A stretch of DNA of 64,000 bases. Origin: Bidens hawaiensis. Lineage: Eukaryota > Streptophyta > Magnoliopsida > Asterales > Asteraceae. The number at the start of each line of letters is the position of its first letter. The first letter of the stretch is position 1. Below are positions 21,759 to 32,029 of the stretch, one piece after another. The DNA is taken from NCBI GenBank assembly GCA_021521415.1, contig JAIQDT010009243.1, positions 1 to 64,000 of the forward strand, given 5' to 3'. The translations under genes were made by a program, and so were the position numbers. The notes beneath the pieces were generated by a model that was not told the DNA's origin, searched no databases, and saw only the letters and a program-made list of their open reading frames with translations.

Positions 21759-24700
21759 TAATTTAATATTAAGAACAAATAAAAAGATAGCCCATAAAAA
21801 GGTAGTTTCACAATTATTTAGTGACTTAGTGTCGTTCTCACTTGTTTACAACTCTAGATTATAACTTGGACGAGGTTACGTTCACAAACATGTGTTTAAA
21901 AGTTTTATGAGTCAAGACATATCGGTTTCTTTCTGAGACCGAGTTAATTGCTTGAATAGCTTAAGTTTGAGCTAGTGATTCAATAATCGCTTTGACCTTC
22001 AAGTCATTGCTATGAAAGAGGAAATGTGTTTTCCGTGTTGATATTTGAATCAGACGATGAGTGTATTTGGTATAGAAAAGGCCATGAAGCATGATATGAG
22101 ATAAAGAGAAAGTAACCACGTTAACTATTTTTACATGTATTTGACAATGTTATATGCATGTAATAGATAACGTTGAATTATACAAAACGTCTTGAAATGT
22201 ACAAACATGATACTCTTATTTATTTACTAGATGTGAGTTTTACGTCAAGAATTTGTTTTTTTTTCTCGTAGTTACTTTTTATGGATAAACTTTTCGAGCA
22301 TCTATTTTATGCAAATGTACTTTTAGCACATTACTTTATTTTAAATAAGAAGAGTGAGGTATATATATATTTTACGACATTTATGATGGTACATGAATAT
22401 GAATACAAATATTCAATAGACATACCAATTTTTAACTGTTTATTATATAAAAAAAACTGGCTCTAGCCAAGACTAGAAAAAACTGAAAGAAACAAGTGAA
22501 AGCATAAATTCACATATGACCCCAGAGACTCCTAAACCACTCGAAAATGCTAATCAATATGAAAACTAAACCATTTGTTTCAATAATATGATTTAGATTT
22601 CTCTACAGCCGTGGACTTTTCGCTATCATGTAGTCTCTTATTTCTAGTCTTTTAGCTCTCGTTATATTTTCTAGGGTTTCACCCCTTTGATTCATGTGTA
22701 TAATCATCATGTTGATGTTCTTATAATATTATGATTGTTTGTTTAAAATCTCTCTAATTCCATAATACATGTTGTCGGCTGTGCCTTGATCCTGATGCAT
22801 ACAGATACAAATGGTCCACTAACATGTTTTGGTCTTCGTTGATATATATAATGTTGTACATAATGGTTCACACTTGAACTTGCTTGAACATATGAAGTTG
22901 CGGTTCATTGAGTGCATAGGATTAGTGACATGTATTTGGTATATGATATTTTTGTTTTATCAATAACATTATAACAACACATGTTAATATGTTATATAGT
23001 TGTTGCTATTAAAACAAATATGACTATTATACGTTTGTTGTTTCATCCGTGTTAAACCGACAATTTGATTATACTATGTTACTTTGTATATGAATCAATA
23101 ATTTAACTTGTGTATTAGTGTGTGTAAACTTGAAATTTGCTTTCTTACTTGGACTTACAAGTTATTTGAACTCTCATTTAAGAATCTTTTGGGCTGTATG
23201 TCTGTATTAACATGACCAGTTCAATAATTTAATATGTCTCCGGTAAATCTAATGGACGATAAATGATACACGTCACACACATTTGAATATTGCTTTCCAT
23301 TACTTGGACTTCCAAGCTTTTTGAACCTTCATTTTATAACCTTTTGGACTGTATAAACATGAACCTTTTAATATTTTAATTTGTCTGTAAATCTAATGGA
23401 TGATAAATGATGCACGTCACACACATTTGAATTTTGCTTCTTGTTAAAGTTGGCAGGGCCGTTCCTGATAATAGTTAAAAGCTTTTAGGCGAGAAAAAAT
23501 TTAGGCATCAAGTAAAGGGGTTTTTTTTTGGTTAGGTTTAAACCATGATTCGAGAAGTCGCTAGGCGCTGTTGCGAGTACTTGGTCTAGTCGGAGAGTAC
23601 TCAGACATGATAAATGTTAAACAAATTAATTTTTGGAAAGTTATATATATCTCAAGTATCATAAATTAACTAATATTTATAACAAAATACGTTAATATCA
23701 ATAAAAAAATGCATCGTAAAAACTAAAGTATTCTAAAGTTGATAATCATTAAATTAACAAACTAATATATACTCTTTATTATTATTATAGATATAGGAAT
23801 TATGTTATAGTTTTTCAAGTCAAATTTGGCTCGAGTTGATCGACTAGACCCAATTCTAGCTAAATTTGTTTGCCTTTGATCGATTTCGAATACAAGAAAG
23901 TCATCTCGGCACCATACCTTGTATCGATTACTCGACAAGTACTTTGCCTATTAGACCTACTTTTACAAACAACACTAATTTAAACAAAATTTTATAATGG
24001 ACTTATTGGGTTATGGTATGGGTTATGCATTTTTTTTATAATAAAAACTGGCTTAAATGAATTGAAGCCTAAACAAGTTTCTAATTAATGCCCCAAAACC
24101 CAAAACATGATTTCTGAATCAAAAACCGGTTTTAGTTAATACCCTTTGTCCCCAAAACTGGTTCCACATGATTGAAACCTACGGTTTCTAAATGTTGAGC
24201 TAAGAAGCAATATTACACCATGAATTCAAACATTTTATTCTCTTTAATCTGAATACTGTATTGCTATAGGATTTTTTATTAAAAAAATGTTACGTGATTA
24301 CTAGGGTATGTGTTTCTCAACGCATTGCGCGGATACCCCTCTAATACACACACATATATACATCATGTTAATTTTCTTTAAAAGTGGATCCGACATTGAA
24401 AAGGAAATAGGTATGTTTAAAATGCTAAATGAATATAAATGGACGTTCATGAACATAAATGAACGAATAAATCATGTATTCGTTTTCGTTCGTTTAATTA
24501 AATGAACAATTTTTAGTTTGTCATGACTCATGTTCGTTTATTTATTTATAAACGAACATTCTGTCGAACAGTTCATAAACATTCAGTTCATTTACAGACA
24601 TACCATCAACCATAAAAAAATCCATTTGAATATGTAAAGTTGTTCAAACATAGGCAATATTGTGCCAAAGTTAATAAAACAAACGTAACAATCACATATT

Positions 24701-24962
24701 ATATATGTTGTTGTTCATCTTATACTGGGATCAGTTAGTTAGTTAAATCAAAATTTTAATTTAAGTGCAAATTTAGTGGAAGATAACTTGACCCCTTAAT
24801 TTGAACCCTTAGTTCATAGTTTGAAATTTGCTTCCCATTACTATTGCCCTGGACCCTCAAATAGCTTGACCCCTCAATTAAGAACCTTTTGAAATCATAT
24901 ATAACCAGTTCACATACAAATGAACCAGTTCATCAATCTAAAAATCACTTTAGCTTTGACCA
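21759..24962. other. AT-rich intergenic DNA with dispersed 75-bp repeats
   Basis: No gene is supported. From about 23130 the segment carries several copies of a motif of about 75 bp (TTTGAAATTTGCTTTCCATT, then TTTAGAACCTTTTGGAAT) at about 23130, 23285 and 24820, with part at 23415. It recurs at 26320, 27835, 29395, 38335 and 38480. From about 23630 the sequence is the left copy of the tandem duplication described at 28265-30133. ATGAACGAACAT-type motifs occur at about 24430-24600. Confidence 0.6.
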
Positions 24963-25929
24963 ATGGAGTCCAAGATTGAAAACATGTTTATGGGATTTAA
25001 CTTTGGAGGACACTCAGGATGTCTTCTATTCTGGAAACACATACCACTAGGCAATGGCTGGTGGATTCTCACTATGAAAGATCAACCTTTTTTTGTCAAC
25101 TCAAGACCATAAAGCTCTTAAGATTTATCGAAGAAGTTGTTTTGAATACGGTTCACCTATTGAACCGGGTAGACAGGTCGACCAAGAATGGTTTGCGGGA
25201 CTTGTAGTCCAAACAAGGGTGGCGGATCAAAGGACGGTTAGGGCAGCTGATCAGTGTATGGGGGCAGTTAGTTGTGCCGGTATTTGTTAATGAGGGCGCT
25301 GACCAGATTTTTCTCGGGGTCATTGAGCTTCTCAATGTGGTCCCGAAAACAAGTTATGTTGAAGATCTTAATCAGATAAACAACTTACTTAAGGTGAGTA
25401 AAGCTCTTGGCTGTGGATTCAAATCTCTTTACAGTTCATTTTTATTTTATTTTATTCTTTTGAGAAAGTATATTCGTTGTATAATATAATATATTAAAGA
25501 GCAGTGTTTACATCATAATGGAAGGCAAACTGAAAACTAGTTGCGCTGCTAGCTCAATACAAAACTAAGTCGTTTAAAATTGCAGTAATATATTTGGTTC
25601 ATAACATTACTATTAAGGTTAATAAAATCATTTATTATATATTTTTTGTGTTCATAGGATGAACATATGGCAACAAAACCCTTGATGAAGACAATAAAGG
25701 TTTCTTACCGCGAGGATATGGTAAAATTTCCACTGCCCATTTTGTCGGGTACATCATACTTACGGGAGGAGGTGCAAAGAGACTCAAGATGTTGAATCAA
25801 AAAGCGTTTCGAATCAAATATAAAGGTCGCAAAGGTAACCTTCCAATATCAAGTGACGATGACCTTCGGGCTTGCATAGCGTGTTCGGGCTCACCTACAA
25901 TCAAAATGCAAATCGAATTAGTAGCATGA
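24963..25929 (+). pseudogene. NIN-like protein (NLP) relative lacking RWP-RK, copy 1
   Basis: It starts MESKIENMFMGFNFG; then GCLLFWKHIPLGNGWWILTM, a shifted frame with ALKIYRRSCFEYGSPIEPGR, and another with PVFVNEGADQIFLGVIELLN. This order matches the GAF-like domain of plant NLP transcription factors. A GTGAGT donor (25394) and a TTCATAG acceptor (25657) bound a short intron. The last exon reads MKTIKVSYREDMVKFPLPIL, then KAFRIKYKGRKGNLPISSDD and DLRACI, a PB1 interaction domain, ending VA-TGA at 25927. NLPs are nitrate-responsive regulators. The RWP-RK DNA-binding domain that should lie between the two parts is absent. Frameshifts occur in a T-run near 25090, near 25265 and near 25780. Confidence 0.65.
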
Positions 25930-26376
25930 GAAAAATATTCCATTTCTGTTTTATTATTTCATGTTTGGCATAGTATTGTCCTATTTTTAATTTTATTGTT
26001 GTATAAGGATTTTAAATAAAAAGTTTAAATCTACTTGTTTTTATTCCGTTAACTTTATTTTTTGTTTGTTGTTAGTTATATTGTACTTTTAATTAATCTT
26101 TTTCTATCTAAATTATACGCGCAATGTTTATAAAAATTTATATGTCTCAAAGGGGCACACACAAACACGCTAACAATAGATGAACATGTACGAGAAAAGA
26201 ATACTTAATGATAATCTTGAACTCATAATTTGAAATTTTGCTATATTGTACTGCGTTAGTTTGTATATCAATCAATAAATTAACTTGTGTGTAAACTTAG
26301 CGGATGAAAATGTTTTAACTCACAATTTGAAATATACTTTCAAACTATTTGAACCCTCATTTTAGAACCTTTTGGA

Positions 26377-26418
<42 letters not shown>
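25930..26418. other. 3' flank of NLP copy 1 and AT microsatellite
   Basis: Non-coding. The part to about 26370 is repeated at 38012-38400, the 3' flank of NLP copy 2. An (AT)n run at about 26379-26418 is the landing site of the next element. Confidence 0.7.
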
Positions 26419-26420
<2 letters not shown>

Positions 26421-27739
26421 GATGGTTCAAGAGAGAAATGATATTATTGCAAGAAATGTAAGAAATAAATATGGACCACTAGTTTTGTTTTAAGTTTTAA
26501 ATGCTTAAAGCTAAATAAAGAAACTATTAATTATTCTCTTTCTTCAATTAATATAACTAATAAACTATAATACTTAATTATTTAATTAATATAACTAATT
26601 AAATTGTTATAATTAAAAAATATTAAGAACTCATTTATTTTTATAACTTACTTTTTGTTTCTTGAATTTTTGTCATACACAAGTATAATTTATTCATACA
26701 TTAAAATTTCTTTATATCCAAAACTAATTTCTTCCAACTCAATATATTAATATCCATCAACACATACATACATTATGATGAATAATACAAAAAAACAATT
26801 TTACATGTGTTTGCATAAGATATCAACAAAAAACATACAACCTACACAATAAAATATAATCTACACTTGTTCTAATAATAAGACAGCATATAACCTACAC
26901 ACGAAAAACATTTAACCTACACACAAAATTCATCATCAATAAAATACACGCACACGAAAACATATAACCTACACACAAAAAACATATAACCTACACACGA
27001 AAATTTTATCTTACACAAATACAATTTATTCATACATTAATTTCTTTTCAAAATTAATTTCTTCAAACTCAACATATCAGTATCCATTAACACATAGTTA
27101 CATTGTGATTAATAATACAAAAAACTATCTTACACATGGTTGCATTAAATGTCAATAAAAATATACAACCTACACAAAAACATATAACCTACACTTGTTC
27201 TAAGAATAAGAAAACATATAGCTTACATACGAAAAACATATGACCTACACATGTGTAGGATATGTGTATCTTTGTGTAGTTTATATAATTGTTGATGTCG
27301 AATTACATATGTAAGTTATATGCTTTTTGTATGTTGTACGTTTTTATTGCTCAAAACAAGTGTAGGTAATTGTGTAGGTTGTATATTTATTGAACTTAAA
27401 TACGTTGATATATGCTAATATATTTTGTGAAAATTATTTTTTTAATATAAAGAAATAGTATTGAATAAATTGTATTTATGTTGAATAAAATGAAAAATGT
27501 GTAAATAAAAAATAAAACTAAAGTAGTGTTTTTATCTTTTTAATTATTATAGTTAAATTAGTTAGATATATTTATTATGGTTATATTAGTTGTATTAATG
27601 GGAGAGAGAGAATGCATTTATTGTTGCATTTACCTCTTTTTTATTTATTTTGAAATATTTAAAACCTAAAATAAAACTAGTGACTCATATTCATTTTCTC
27701 TCATTTCTTACAATAATTTAATTTCTTTCTTGAACTTAA

Positions 27740-27741
<2 letters not shown>
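26419..27741. mobile_element. TIR element of about 1.3 kb inserted in an AT microsatellite
   Basis: The outer 80-90 bp are inverted copies: left GGTTCAAGAGAGAAATGATA, right (reverse complement) AGTTCAAGAAAGAAATTAAA. Both then carry GTAAGAAAT and CACTAGTTTT blocks. TA microsatellites flank it on both sides (about 26379-26418 and 27751-27774), so it appears to sit inside one TA tract. The interior (26820-27250) repeats an AACCTACACA/ACATATAACCTACAC motif many times, partly in both orientations. No transposase is encoded. The family is uncertain; the long repeats suggest a Mutator-like MITE. Confidence 0.65.
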
Positions 27742-27775
<34 letters not shown>

Positions 27776-28264
27776 GAATTAATCAATAATTTTTGTGTTT
27801 GTAAATCTAATGGATGGTAAATGATGCAAGTCACAAATTTGAATTTTGCTTCTCATTACTGTTAGCCTTAGCCTTAGCCTTAGCAGGGGACCTCAAAATA
27901 CTTTGACCCCTTAATTAGAACGTTTTGGAATTTAATAAACATGAACCCAGTTCAAAGACATATAGGGTTACGTTGGTTGTCTTTCCAGCTTTTCCGGCGA
28001 GTTGTATTTGGTAGGGATGAAGGTGGTGGTATATGTAATTAGGGTTTTATCATATAAATAAAATAACAACCATTTTTCACATAAGCATGCCACACGAGTA
28101 AAAATAGTCCACGTCAGCAAAAAACTACCGGAGTTAGTGCTCCATTAGTTAAGGGGGGGGGGGGGGGGTAAAAGAAAATAAGGTGAAAGTTCGGAGATGT
28201 GGGTAGCAAATCAAAAGTTGGGAGTGTTCCCTACGAAATGATTAAAGTTGTGAGTAATAAAAAC
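27742..28264. other. Intergenic DNA with poly-G tract
   Basis: No gene. It holds one dispersed 75-bp motif (about 27835-27920) with a small GCCTTA triplication, and a poly-G run of about 18 at 28147-28168. Confidence 0.6.
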
Positions 28265-30133
28265 AATATCCCTTATAAATAAATTAATTTTTAGGAAGTT
28301 ATATATATGTCAAATATCATAAATACTAATATTTATAGCAAAATACGTGAATGTCAATATAAATAGAAAAATGCATTTTAAAAACTAAAGTATTCTAAAA
28401 ATCGATAATCATTTATTAACAAAATTAAATTTATTCTTTATTATATAGGAATTATGTTATAGTTTTTCAAGTAAAACTTGCCTCGAGTTGGCCAACTAGA
28501 TCCGATTATGGCTGAAGTTGACTACCTTTGATCGATTCCGAATAACTACGCGGAGTTAAAGAAAGTCCTCTCGGCACCATACTTTGTTCCATTTACTCGG
28601 CGAGTACTTGGCCTATTAGACCTACTTTTACAACACTAATTTAAATAATTAAATTTTATAATGGGCTTATTGGGTTATAGTATGGTTTGTGCATTTTCTT
28701 TATATTAAAAACATGCTAAAATGATTGAAGCCAACCAGTTTCTAATTAATACCCGCTACCCCAAAAACCAAAAAAGGATTTCTGAATCGAAAACCGGTTT
28801 TAGTTATTACATGTTATCCCAAAAACTGGTTCCAACATGATTGATACCTACGGTTCTTAACCGTTTTTAGATGTTGAGCTGAGAAGTAGTAATACACTAT
28901 ATGAGCATTTTATTCTCTGTAATTTGAATATTGTATTGCTATAGGATTTTTCATTTAAAAAAATAACATGTTACGTAATTACTAGGGTCTGTGTTACTTG
29001 ATGCATTGCGTGAGCACTCCTCTAGTACACACATAGTACGCCATGCTAGTTTTCTTAGTGAGTGATTAAAAGTGGATGCAACATTGATGAGGAAATACAC
29101 ATGTTTAAAATGCTAAATGAACATAAACGGACGTCATGAACATAAATGAACGAACAAACCATGTATCCGTGCTCATTCGTTTCATTAAATTAACAATTTT
29201 ATGTTTGTCATGACTAATGTTCGTTCATTTATTAAATAAACGGACTTTCCGTTGAACAATTCATAAACAATCAGTTTGTTTACAGGCGTACCATCAACAT
29301 AAAAAAATCCACATGAATTTGTAAAATTGTTCAAACCTAGGCAAATATTGTGCCAAAGTTAATATAACAAACATAACAATTAGAACCCTCAGTTCACAGT
29401 TTGAAATTTGCTTCCCATTACTATTGCCATGGACCCCAAATAACTTGGCCCCTCAATTAAGAACCTTTTGAAATCATATATAACCAGTTCACATACAAAT
29501 GAACCAGTTCATCAATCTAAAAATAACTTCTAGCTTTGAACAATGGAGTCCAAGATTGAAAACATGTTTATGGGATTTAACTTTGGAGGACATTCAGGAT
29601 GTCTTCTATTCTGGAAATACATCCCACTAGGCAATGGGTGGTGGATTCTCACTATGAAAGATCAACCTTTTTTTGTCAACTCAAGACCATAAAGCTCTTA
29701 AGATTTATCGAAGAAGTTGTTTTGAATACGGTTCACCTATTGAACCGGGTAGACAGGTCGACCAAGAATGGTTTGCGGGACTTGTAGTCCAAACAAGGGT
29801 GGCGGATCAAAGGACGGTTAGGGCAGCTGATCAGTGTATGGGGGCAGTTAGTTGTGCCGGTATTTGTTAATGAGGGCGCTGACCAGATTTTTCTCGGGGT
29901 CATTGAGCTTCTCAATGTGGTCCCGAAAACAAGTTATGTTGAAGATCTTAATCAGATAAACAACTTACTTAAGGTGAGTAAAGCTCTTGGCTGTGGATTC
30001 AAATCTCTTTACAGTTCATTTTTATTTTATTTTATTCTTTTGAGAAAGTATATTCGTTGTACTAAAGAGTAGTGCTGCTAGCTGCGCTACTAGCTCGATA
30101 ACAAAACTAAGTCGTTTAAAAATTACATTAATA
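28265..30133 (+). repeat. Right copy of a tandem duplication (about 4.6 kb apart)
   Basis: This block is a diverged copy of about 23630-25560. Matching landmarks include TTGATCGATT-type text (23875/28530), AAAACCGGTTTTAGTTA (24125/28790), the AACGAAC segment (24430/29110) and the whole NLP first exon (24963/29543, offset 4580), where identity is very high. The intergenic part is clearly more diverged than the NLP exon. Copy 1 is followed by the PB1 exon; in this copy the sequence breaks off at about 30133 and resumes after the gypsy element at 37957. Confidence 0.8.
29543..30133 (+). pseudogene. NLP relative, copy 2, first exon
   Basis: Nearly identical to copy 1 from its ATG, including CLLFWKYIPLGNGWWILTM (one residue differs), ALKIYRRSCFEYGSPIEPGR, FLGVIELLN and the GTGAGT donor. 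Both frameshifts seen in copy 1 (T-run near 29670; near 29845) are shared, so the gene was probably already broken, or unusually structured, before it was duplicated. The intron breaks off around 30133. The last part of the PB1 exon lies beyond the gypsy element at 37957-38011, and about 240-270 bp of intron and PB1 exon between the two points is missing. Confidence 0.65.
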
Positions 30134-30161
30134 AATGAGTAAACTGCGGTTTTCGTCCTTG

Positions 30162-30728
30162 TGACCAGCGCCTACAAACCCCAACCATCCAATCGACCTA
30201 ACATCGATGTTTAAAGGGTGCGATTTAGGCATATAGGTTACGGGTTCTTTTATCAATCGATTAACCCATCAAATCATAACCATTTTCAGTAAGTTTAGCT
30301 TTGTTGGATTCGTTTTTACCATACAAACACAGATCTATCATTTCTATACTAATCCAAACCTAAACGAACAAGTTCTCGATATAAACGTACCGTAAATGAG
30401 TCGAACTACGAACACGAGCTGGTCTTGTTGCTTTGGTTCGTCACGACGATCTAACACCAACAAGCTCGGGTCCTCGTCTTTGGATCTTGGTTCGGGTCGT
30501 GTGTGTTTTGGAGTGTGTTAGAGAATAAGATGGAAATGAATGATGGTTTAGGGTTTAGGGGATATTTATATCCCTTAAAGCCCATGGACCTAAGGCCCAT
30601 TCTCATTTAACCCATCTCAATTAATCTAAGTCCATGATCCGTTCTTTACTCGATATTAATTAATTAATAACGCGAAATCACAAAACGTAACTTTCTTTAT
30701 TCAACATTATAAATTTTAGGATGTTGCA
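30162..30728 (-). repeat. Truncated 3' LTR of gypsy-1
   Basis: It corresponds base for base in length (567 bp) to 37390-37956. It begins abruptly at TGACCAGCGCCTACAAAC, so about 1.6 kb of the LTR is missing. A TATTTATA box (TATAAATA in element sense) is at 30563-30570. It ends GATGTTGCA where the other LTR has GATGTTACA. Confidence 0.85.
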
Positions 30729-30771
30729 AGTCTTCCCTCCTTAAAGAGGTTTCGTCCCCGAAACCTAACTA

Positions 30772-31975
30772 TTACATAAACAGACTAGGGTAAAACTTGC
30801 GCATCTCATCCTCGGCCTCCCAAGTAGCATCTGATCCCTTGCGGTGTTTCCATATCACTTTTACCAAAGGTATAATCTTGTGACGAAGCTGCTTCTCCTT
30901 GCGGTCAACGATCTCTATCGGTTGCTCGATGTAGTTCAATTGTTCATCAACCTCAATGTCCATCAATGGCACGTGAGACGTGTCATCAGCTAGACACTTC
31001 CTCAGATGAGAAACATGGAAGGTTGAATGAATTCCTTCTAACTCATCGGGTAAATCCAGTTTATAAGCTACTTCACCCACACGATCTACAATCTTGAACG
31101 GTCCAATGTACCTCGGACTCAACTTTCCTCTTTTCCTAAAACGGATAATCTCCTTCCAAGGCGAGACCTTGAGCATCACATAGTCATCAACGTTAAACTC
31201 AATTGGTCGTCGCCGCTTATCTGCATAAGACTTTTGTCTGTCTTGAGCGGCTTTCATTCTTGCTTTGATCTGATCGAACTTTGAAGACGTTTCTTGAACC
31301 ACTTCTAGGCTTCCCATTTCTTTCTGACCAATCTTACCCCAACACACCGGGGTTCTACATCGTCTACCGTAAAGCATCTCAAACGGTGGCATACCAATAC
31401 TTGAATGGTAACTGTTGTTATAGGAGAACTCTGCCAGATGCAGATGATCATCCCAACTTCCACCAAAATCTAAAACACAAGCACGTAGCATATCCTCAAG
31501 GGTTTGGATCGTCCTTTCAGACTGTCCATCGGTTTGAGGATGATGCGCCGTACTGATGTTCAACCTCGTCCCCATAGCTTCATGGAATTTCTTCCAGAAC
31601 CTAGAAGTAAACCGTGTATCTCTATCAGACACGATTGATTACTCCATGCTTAGCCACAACCTCTTTAATGAACAAGTTTGCTAATGTTTCTGACGAGATA
31701 GCCTCTCGTATGGGCAGAAAGTGAGCACTCTTGGTCAAACGGTCCACAATCACCCAGATGGTATCATGTTGCTTAGCTGTACGAGGTAGCTTAGTTATGA
31801 AATCCATGGTGATGTGTTCCCATTTCCACTCAGGTATCTCTAGCGGTTGCATCTTCCCATAAGGCTTTTGGTGTTCGGCTTTGACTTGTAAGCAAGTTAA
31901 GCACTTACTAACATAATCCACTACATCATTCTTCATTCCTGGCCACCAGTAATCTCTTTTCAAGTCTTGATACAT
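30772..31975 (-). pseudogene. gypsy-1 integrase and C-terminal domain
   Basis: Integrase inserts the cDNA copy. The zinc-binding and core start is at 31625-31975 (DYWWPGMKNDVVDYVSKC, then TMDFITKLP with the first catalytic Asp). The rest is at 30772-31632 in another frame ([13 protein letters not shown] with the second Asp, [19 protein letters not shown] with Glu). The tail is a GPF-type module ([20 protein letters not shown]) and a chromodomain-like [18 protein letters not shown] ending FYPSLFM. The two frames overlap by 8 bases at 31625-31632, marking a frameshift just before the second catalytic Asp. Confidence 0.85.
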
Positions 31976-32029
31976 CTTTGTAGCTCCAGGATGGATTGAG
32001 TACCTTGACTTATGAGCTTCATCTAAGAT

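Noticed and set aside
28147..28168. Long poly-G run, and other poly-C/G runs at 5806, 11020, 13151 and 18169
   Set aside because: Simple homopolymers without further structure; they may be slippage or sequencing-sensitive sites.
30541..30562. GGTTTAGGGTTTAGGG resembling plant telomere repeat
   Set aside because: Only two units; it recurs at the same place in the other LTR (37775-37790) and is simply part of the LTR near its TATA box.
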